Part shown: one piece after another, positions 7,058 through 11,444 of the stretch | Numbering within the stretch: the first letter of the stretch is position 1 | Layout: each line of letters opens with the position of its first letter | From: CAYLZO01 sp964387775 | GTDB taxonomy: Bacteria; Chloroflexota; Anaerolineae; JAAYZQ01 | DNA: 11,444 bases | Assembly (NCBI GenBank): GCA_964387775.1 | Contig: CAYLZO010000173.1 | Coordinates: forward strand, 1 to 11,444 | Direction of reading: 5' to 3' | Program-made: the position numbers and the translations under genes | Notes under the pieces: generated by a model | The model's input: the letters and a program-made list of their open reading frames with translations, nothing else | The model's database searches: none | Told to the model about the DNA's origin: nothing

Positions 7058-7100
7058 CCCCGTCTGCTCGTAGAGAACCAAGTGCTGGAGGCGGCCCGGC

Positions 7101-7979
7101 GTGCGATCCACTGACCTGCTGGGCATCGCCCTCGTCAACGTGGCGACCTTGAGCTGGGCGACCAACATGGCCCTGGGCCGCTGGCTGCGGGACGACATTG
7201 GCCCCATCACCCTGGCCGCCTCCCGTTTTGCCATCGCCTCGCTGATCTACGCCGCCCTGCTCCAGCGTCGCCCGCTAGCCGAGCGCCGCCTGGCGCCCGA
7301 TCGTCGCTGGCTGGGCCTCATGGCCTTCTGCGGCGTGGCCCTCTTTGGCCCGACGCTCTACTGGGGCCTGCGCTACACGACGACGGTCAACGCCACGCTC
7401 ATTAACGGCTTTGGGCCGCTGGTCACCGGGCTGCTGGGCGGCCTGCTCATCGCCGAGCCGGCCACCCGGCGGCAGGTCGTCGGCGCCCTGGTCGGGCTGG
7501 CGGGCATCGCCGTGCTCATCTCGGGTGGATCGCTGGCCTTCTGGCGGGCGGCGGCCTTTAACGCCGGCGACCTGATCATGCTCGGCGCCGTGACGCTGTG
7601 GAGCCTCTATTCAGTGCTGGGCCGGCGGGTGATGCGCCACCGCTCGGCCCTCTCGGCAACGGCCCTCTCGGCCTTTCTGGGGCTGCCGCTGCTCGTCGTG
7701 GCCGCCCTCTGGGAGGCGCGGACGCTGGGCGTGGACCTCAGCCCGCGCCTGGCCTTGCTGGTCCTCTACATCGGCGTCGTGCCCACCGTCACCGGTTTCC
7801 TGGCGTGGAACGAGGGCGTGCGCCGCCTCGGCTCCAGCGGGGCGATGGTTTTCTACAACACGCTGCCGCTCTACGGCGCTCTCATCGGCTATCTGTTTTT
7901 GGGCGAGGCCGTCGGCCCCGTGCACCTGGTCGGGGGCGTGCTCATCGTCGGCGGGGCGCTGTGGGCCGCCCGTCGCTGA
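7101..7979 (+). CDS. EamA-family (DMT superfamily) transporter
   Basis: This 292-residue integral membrane protein has two EamA repeats (about residues 8-140 and 152-290), giving the ten-helix drug/metabolite transporter layout. The first repeat starts IALVNVATLSWATNMALGRW with the characteristic RFAIASLIYAALL helix after it. The second has the typical VPTVTGFLAWNEGVRRLG and SGAMVFYNTLPLYGALIGYL. These proteins usually export amino acids or other metabolites, and the substrate here is unknown. The start is a GTG with GGAGG (7087-7091) nine bases upstream. No ATG lies nearby in frame, and the hydrophobic first helix begins within ten residues, so I accept the GTG. The next gene starts 19 bases after its stop, so the two are probably co-transcribed. 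Confidence 0.9.
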   Translation: MRSTDLLGIALVNVATLSWATNMALGRWLRDDIGPITLAASRFAIASLIYAALLQRRPLAERRLAPDRRWLGLMAFCGVALFGPTLYWGLRYTTTVNATLINGFGPLVTGLLGGLLIAEPATRRQVVGALVGLAGIAVLISGGSLAFWRAAAFNAGDLIMLGAVTLWSLYSVLGRRVMRHRSALSATALSAFLGLPLLVVAALWEARTLGVDLSPRLALLVLYIGVVPTVTGFLAWNEGVRRLGSSGAMVFYNTLPLYGALIGYLFLGEAVGPVHLVGGVLIVGGALWAARR

Positions 7980-7998
7980 TTCGGAAAGGGAGATCCCC

Positions 7999-8901
7999 AT
8001 GCGCTTTGGCATCGAAACGTTGCAGAGAGAAGCCCTGATCCCCCAGGGCGTGCCCGTCGAGGAGGCCCTGGCCCGGCTGGCGGCGCTGGACCACGCCCAG
8101 CTCGTCCGCGACCTGGCCGCCCACGGCCTCGACCCCATCGAGCTCAGCGGCGACCTGGTCCTGCTGCTGCCCCACACCTTTGCCCCCGACGCCATCGAGC
8201 GCCTGGCGCGGGCCAAGGCCGACCTGGGCCTCAGCTACACCGTCCACCTGCCCCTCTGGTCGGTGGAGCCCTCCACGCCGCTGGGGCCGGTGCGCCGGGG
8301 CTCGGTGCAGGCCCTGCTCGACGTGGTGCGCGCCACCCGGCCCCTGGCGCCCGAAGTGTACGTGCTGCACGCCACCGGCGCCTTGGCCGCCGAGTTCTAC
8401 CGCATGGACCTGCCCGACGCGGCCCGGGCCTTTCTCCTGCGCCAGTTCCAGAGCCACGCCCGCCAGAGCCTGGAGACCCTCCTGGCCGAGACCGGCCTGC
8501 CCGGCCGGCGGCTGGCCATCGAGACCATCGAATTCCCCTTCGACCTGACCCTGGAGCTGGCCGAGGACCTGGACCTGTCGATCTGCCTCGACACCGGTCA
8601 CGTGCTGGCCGGCTTTTCGGGGCCGGTGACGCTGCTCGACGCGCTGGAGCAGTGCCTGCCCCGCCTGGGCGAGGTGCACCTCCACGACGCGCCCTGGCAG
8701 GGGCCGGAGGGCAACATCGGCTACGGCCTCGACCACCGACCCCTGGGCACCGGTGATCTCGACGTCGGCCCCTTTCTCGACCGCCTGGCCGAGGCCGCTT
8801 TCGACGGCCCCATCATCTTTGAGCTGGGCGTAGAGGACACCCTGGCCTCCCTCGACGTGATCCGCCAGGTCCGCCCCGGCGTCATCGACAGAAGCCGTTA
8901 A
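7999..8901 (+). CDS. AP-endonuclease-fold TIM barrel (sugar isomerase/epimerase family; possibly CbiR-like)
   Basis: This 300-residue cytoplasmic protein has the xylose-isomerase-like TIM barrel fold. The metal-site strands are visible in order: IETIE (E175, E178), CLDTGH (D198, H201), EVHLHD (H227, H229, D230) and FELG (E275). The TVHLPLWSVEPSTPLGPVRRGS block (about residues 83-104) is long and specific, and differs from ordinary hexose isomerases. It resembles sequences I recall being annotated as the cobamide-remodelling phosphodiesterase CbiR, which removes the lower nucleotide loop of cobamides. That is an inference from memory, not shown by a diagnostic residue, so I leave the symbol blank. 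A sugar-phosphate isomerase linked to the sugar transporter and mannosidase downstream is the alternative. GGGAG (7988-7992), six bases before the ATG, sets the start. It lies 19 bases after the EamA gene and 35 bases before the MFS gene, probably in one operon. Confidence 0.8.
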   Translation: MRFGIETLQREALIPQGVPVEEALARLAALDHAQLVRDLAAHGLDPIELSGDLVLLLPHTFAPDAIERLARAKADLGLSYTVHLPLWSVEPSTPLGPVRRGSVQALLDVVRATRPLAPEVYVLHATGALAAEFYRMDLPDAARAFLLRQFQSHARQSLETLLAETGLPGRRLAIETIEFPFDLTLELAEDLDLSICLDTGHVLAGFSGPVTLLDALEQCLPRLGEVHLHDAPWQGPEGNIGYGLDHRPLGTGDLDVGPFLDRLAEAAFDGPIIFELGVEDTLASLDVIRQVRPGVIDRSR

Positions 8902-8936
8902 TTCTGCGCATCCATGTTCTGTCCAGGAGGCCAACG

Positions 8937-10412
8937 ATGAAAAAAGAGATGCGCTGGTACGACCACATCACCATCAACGTCTTTTGGCTGGGCATCGGCC
9001 TCGCCTCGGGCACGATTACGCCCGTGCTGCTGCCCTACCTCGTCGCCCTCTTTGTGCCGCCCGAACTCAAGAACACCTGGTTGGCCACCCTGCGCGTCAT
9101 CGGCCTGGCCGTGGCGATGATGGTCCAGCCCATGGCCGGCCTGCTCAGCGACCGGAGCACCCATCCCCTGGGTCGCCGCCGCCCCTACCTCATCGGCGGC
9201 ACGGTGTTCAACGTGCTCTTTCTGCTGGCCATCGGCGCCTCGCCGATGTTCGCCGATTCGGAGCTGAACGCCTTTTTCGTTCCCCTGCTGGGCGTCACCA
9301 CGGCCTACGTGGTGCTCACCGTGGGCAGCGTCCTCCAGCAGGCCGCCGTCAACGTCTCCCACGGCGCGCTCCAGGGGCTCATCCCCGACCTGGTGCCCAA
9401 AGAGGAGCGGGGCCGAGCCTCGGGCGTCAAGGGCGTGATGGAGCTCCTGCCCGTGTTTCTCGTCCTCTTTATGGGCCCCCTGGTGGACCGGGGCCGCATT
9501 TGGCTCGTGGTGGGCATCATCGCGGCCACTTACCTGGTCACGCTGCTTATCACCGTCTTGGGCATCGACGAGGAGCCGCAGAAGAAAAAGCCCGAGGGCC
9601 GGTTCCGGGAGCCGATCTTGCGCCTGGTGGCCCTGACCGCCATCTTTGTCGGGGTGAGCCAATTCGCCGTGTGGGTGGTCCGCACCAGCGGCGTCCAGCT
9701 CGCCCAGCGGGGCGCCGACGCTGCCGTCCAGGTCGCCGTCGTCGGCCTGGCGGGGCTGCTGGGCATGGCCGGCTCGATTTTCGTCGGCGTCTATTTCGGG
9801 GCGTGGATCGGCATCGGCCGGGGGGCGAGGCGGCAGTCGTCTTTCATCTGGTGGGTCATCAACCGCCTCCTCTTCCTGGCCGCCCTGAACTCGATCCAGG
9901 CTTTTGCCCAGTACTACGTGGGCGACGTGCTGCTCATGCCCAACGCCGCGACGGTGACGACCCAACTGCTGGCCGTGGTGGGTGTGTTCCTCATTATCAG
10001 CGTCATCGCCGGCGGCCACCTGGCCGACCGCCTGGGCCGCCGCCGCCTGGTGGGGCTGTCGGGCCTCATCGCCGCCGGCGGCGTCCTGCTGCTTCTCTTC
10101 GCTGAGGGAATCCCCCTGGTGCTGGTCAGCGGCAGCATCATCGGCGTGGGGGCCGGCATCTTTTGGGCCAGCAACTGGGCGCTGGGCACCGACCTGGTGC
10201 CGCCCCAGGAAGCGGGCCGCTACCTGGGCATCTCCAACCTGGCCGGGGCCGGGGCGGGCATCGTCGGCGCGGGCATCGGCGGCCCCATGGCCGATTTTTT
10301 CAACGCCCTGGAGCCGGGGCTGGGCTACCTGGTCATCTATGCCCTCTATGGCGCCCTCTTTTTGCTGTCGGTGGCGGCCCTGACCCGCGTCAAGCGGGTG
10401 GCACCGGCGTGA
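8937..10412 (+). CDS. MFS transporter, GPH/sucrose-transporter-like
   Basis: This 491-residue inner-membrane carrier is predicted to move a sugar or glycoside with a cation. The first half has the extended motif GLLSDRSTHPLGRRRPYLIGG (from residue 68), where DRSTHPLGRRRPY is typical of the GPH and sucrose-transporter-like branch rather than of drug exporters. It also has SHGALQGLIPDLVPKEERGRASG in the 4-5 helix region. The second half repeats the signature as GGHLADRLGRRRL (359-371), and GTDLVPPQEAGRYLGISN follows. A charged loop, DEEPQKKKPEGRFRE, links the halves. AGGAGG (8925-8930), six bases before the ATG, is a perfect ribosome site. The gene sits 37 bases before an alpha-mannosidase gene, which suggests uptake of a mannosyl oligosaccharide. 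That link is inferred from position only. Confidence 0.87.
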   Translation: MKKEMRWYDHITINVFWLGIGLASGTITPVLLPYLVALFVPPELKNTWLATLRVIGLAVAMMVQPMAGLLSDRSTHPLGRRRPYLIGGTVFNVLFLLAIGASPMFADSELNAFFVPLLGVTTAYVVLTVGSVLQQAAVNVSHGALQGLIPDLVPKEERGRASGVKGVMELLPVFLVLFMGPLVDRGRIWLVVGIIAATYLVTLLITVLGIDEEPQKKKPEGRFREPILRLVALTAIFVGVSQFAVWVVRTSGVQLAQRGADAAVQVAVVGLAGLLGMAGSIFVGVYFGAWIGIGRGARRQSSFIWWVINRLLFLAALNSIQAFAQYYVGDVLLMPNAATVTTQLLAVVGVFLIISVIAGGHLADRLGRRRLVGLSGLIAAGGVLLLLFAEGIPLVLVSGSIIGVGAGIFWASNWALGTDLVPPQEAGRYLGISNLAGAGAGIVGAGIGGPMADFFNALEPGLGYLVIYALYGALFLLSVAALTRVKRVAPA

Positions 10413-10455
10413 GGGGTATGGAGTTTGCGCAATCGCAGAGAAAAACGAGGTGCTC

Positions 10456-11403
10456 ATGAAGACACTGCACGTGGTATCCCACACCCACTGGGACCGGGAA
10501 TGGTACCGCACTTTTCAGGACTTTCGCTTCCAGATGGTGCATTTGCTGGACCGGCTGCTCGACCTGCTGGAGGGCGACCCCGACTATCGCCATTTCACCC
10601 TCGACGGCCAGACGATCCTGCTCGACGACTATCTCGCCATCCGGCCCGAGGCCGCGCCCCGCGTGCGCAGGCTCGTAGCGGACGGCCGGCTGCTCGTCGG
10701 CCCTTGGTACGTGCTGCCCGACGAGTTCCTGGAGGGGCCGGAGGCCCTGATCCGCAACCTGCTCTTTGGCCGGCGCGCGTGCCGCCGTTTCGGCGACCTG
10801 CCACAGCCGATGGAGCGGGTCGGCTACGTGCCCGACCCCTTTGGCCACGTCGGCCAGTTGCCCCAGATCGCCTTCGGATTCGGCATGGAGGCCCTCTGCT
10901 TCTGGCGCGGCGTGGGCCAGGCCCCCACCGAGTTCCGCTGGACGGCGCCCGACGGCACCGAGCGCCTGGTGCTCCACCTCTGCAACTCTTACTCCAACGG
11001 CGCCTGGCTGGCCGCCGACGAGGCCGGCTTTGTCCGCGACCTGGCCGCCGAGCGGGATGCCCTGGCACCCCAGGCCGTCACCGACCACCTGCTGGTGATG
11101 CAGGGCACCGACCACCAGGCGCCCCGCCCCGACCTGCCCGCGCGGTTGCGCGCCGCCCGGGCCGCCCTCGGCGACCGCGTGGTCCACAGCACCCTGCCCG
11201 CCTACCTGGCCGCCGTCCAGGCCGAGCTGGGCCGGGACGGCCAGGCCGCCCTGCCCCTGCGCCGGGGCGAGTTGCGCTCGCCGGAGCGGAGCCACCTGCT
11301 GCCCGCCGTCCTCTCGACGCGGATGTGGATCAAGCAGTGGAACGCCCGCTGCGAGACGCTGCTCACCCGCTGGGCCGAGCCGTGGAGCGCCCTGGCCGAG
11401 TAG
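10456..11403 (+). pseudogene. GH38 alpha-mannosidase, N-terminal part, interrupted by in-frame TAG
   Basis: The product begins with the GH38 signature HVVSHTHWDREWYRTF. By family comparison, H11 and D13 of HWD are zinc ligands. The GYVPDPFGHVGQLPQI segment supplies the catalytic nucleophile D127 (fourth residue after G123). The frame stops at TAG (11401-11403) after 315 residues, while GH38 enzymes run to roughly 800-1000. Reading on in the same frame after the TAG gives LTGDRSRRGFLRRA to the window edge with no further stop, which resembles the helix expected at this place in the family. The helical domain with the last zinc His (NHPHD-type motif) and the C-terminal beta domains would lie beyond. 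The product made is therefore predicted to be inactive. I chose ATG 10456 over GTG 10450 because GAGG (10447-10450) is correctly spaced five bases before it. It follows the MFS sugar carrier by 43 bases. Confidence 0.78.
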
Positions 11404-11444
11404 CTCACGGGGGACAGGAGTCGGCGGGGTTTTCTTCGCCGGGC

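Noticed and set aside
7942..8934. A 330-codon open frame on the minus strand
   Set aside because: It is the shadow of the TIM-barrel gene, repetitive in Gly, Gln and Val. The plus frame has conserved metal-site motifs and a good ribosome site.
8898..10511. A 537-codon open frame on the minus strand
   Set aside because: It is the antisense shadow of the MFS gene. It is rich in His, Asp, Gln and Gly with no hydrophobic core or recognisable domain, as expected when a GC-rich gene is read in reverse, and it has no ribosome site.
10390..11295. A 301-codon open frame on the minus strand
   Set aside because: It is antisense to the GH38 gene with low-complexity Gly/Gln/Ala composition. The plus-strand frame carries clear GH38 motifs.
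11401..11403. Readthrough or amber recoding at the TAG in the mannosidase
   Set aside because: TAG ends two other genes in the window at natural lengths, and I see no pyrrolysine-type or readthrough element downstream. A nonsense mutation or sequence error is simpler.
1..11444. A CRISPR array, prophage, transposase, defence system or tRNA/rRNA gene
   Set aside because: I found no regularly spaced repeats, no transposase or phage motifs and no RNA-gene sequences. The repeats present are short palindromes without spacers.

Overview
The window is GC-rich (clearly above 60%) bacterial DNA with strong Shine-Dalgarno sequences (AGGAGG/GGAGG types), mostly ATG starts and all three stop codons in use. 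The mix of proteins (a secreted multi-OB-fold nuclease with DUF11-like repeats, an ATP-dependent DNA ligase remnant, DMT and MFS transporters, an AP-endonuclease-fold TIM barrel that may be CbiR-like, and a GH38 alpha-mannosidase) together with short GC-rich palindromic repeats would fit an environmental Chloroflexota (Anaerolineae-like) chromosome. That placement is an inference from style, since no marker gene is present.

Region by region: (1) Positions 3-2822 hold the 3' part of a large ExeM/NucH-type extracellular nuclease whose 5' end lies outside the window. (2) Positions 2823-3891 are a decayed patch. It contains a CTGA/TCAG-rich repeat cluster, a 135-codon frame that looks like an ATP-dependent DNA ligase whose catalytic core has been removed in frame, an unassigned protein-like fragment, an AT-richer stretch with a good sigma70-type promoter, and the C-terminal part of an unrecognised helical protein. 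(3) Positions 3892-5169 on the minus strand encode a TetA/DHA1-like MFS efflux pump. It is divergent from (4) a cation-diffusion-facilitator metal transporter at 5318-6259, with a promoter-bearing gap between them. (5) Positions 6274-6408 hold two G/C-tract repeats in inverted orientation (a REPIN-like doublet). (6) Positions 6435-11403 form a co-directional run: nitroreductase-family protein, EamA/DMT exporter, TIM-barrel isomerase/CbiR-like protein, GPH-like MFS sugar transporter, and the N-terminal third of a GH38 alpha-mannosidase that is interrupted by TAG. A second, different repeat (CATTGCGAG type) with an adjacent hairpin sits between the nitroreductase and EamA genes.

The last two genes could make a small glycan module, in which a sugar importer brings in an oligosaccharide and an alpha-mannosidase trims it, but the mannosidase appears broken. 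I see no CRISPR array, transposase, phage module, rRNA or tRNA, and no convincing new multi-gene system. The observations most worth following up are the two damaged genes (the ligase with an internal deletion and the amber-interrupted mannosidase) and the repeat elements.
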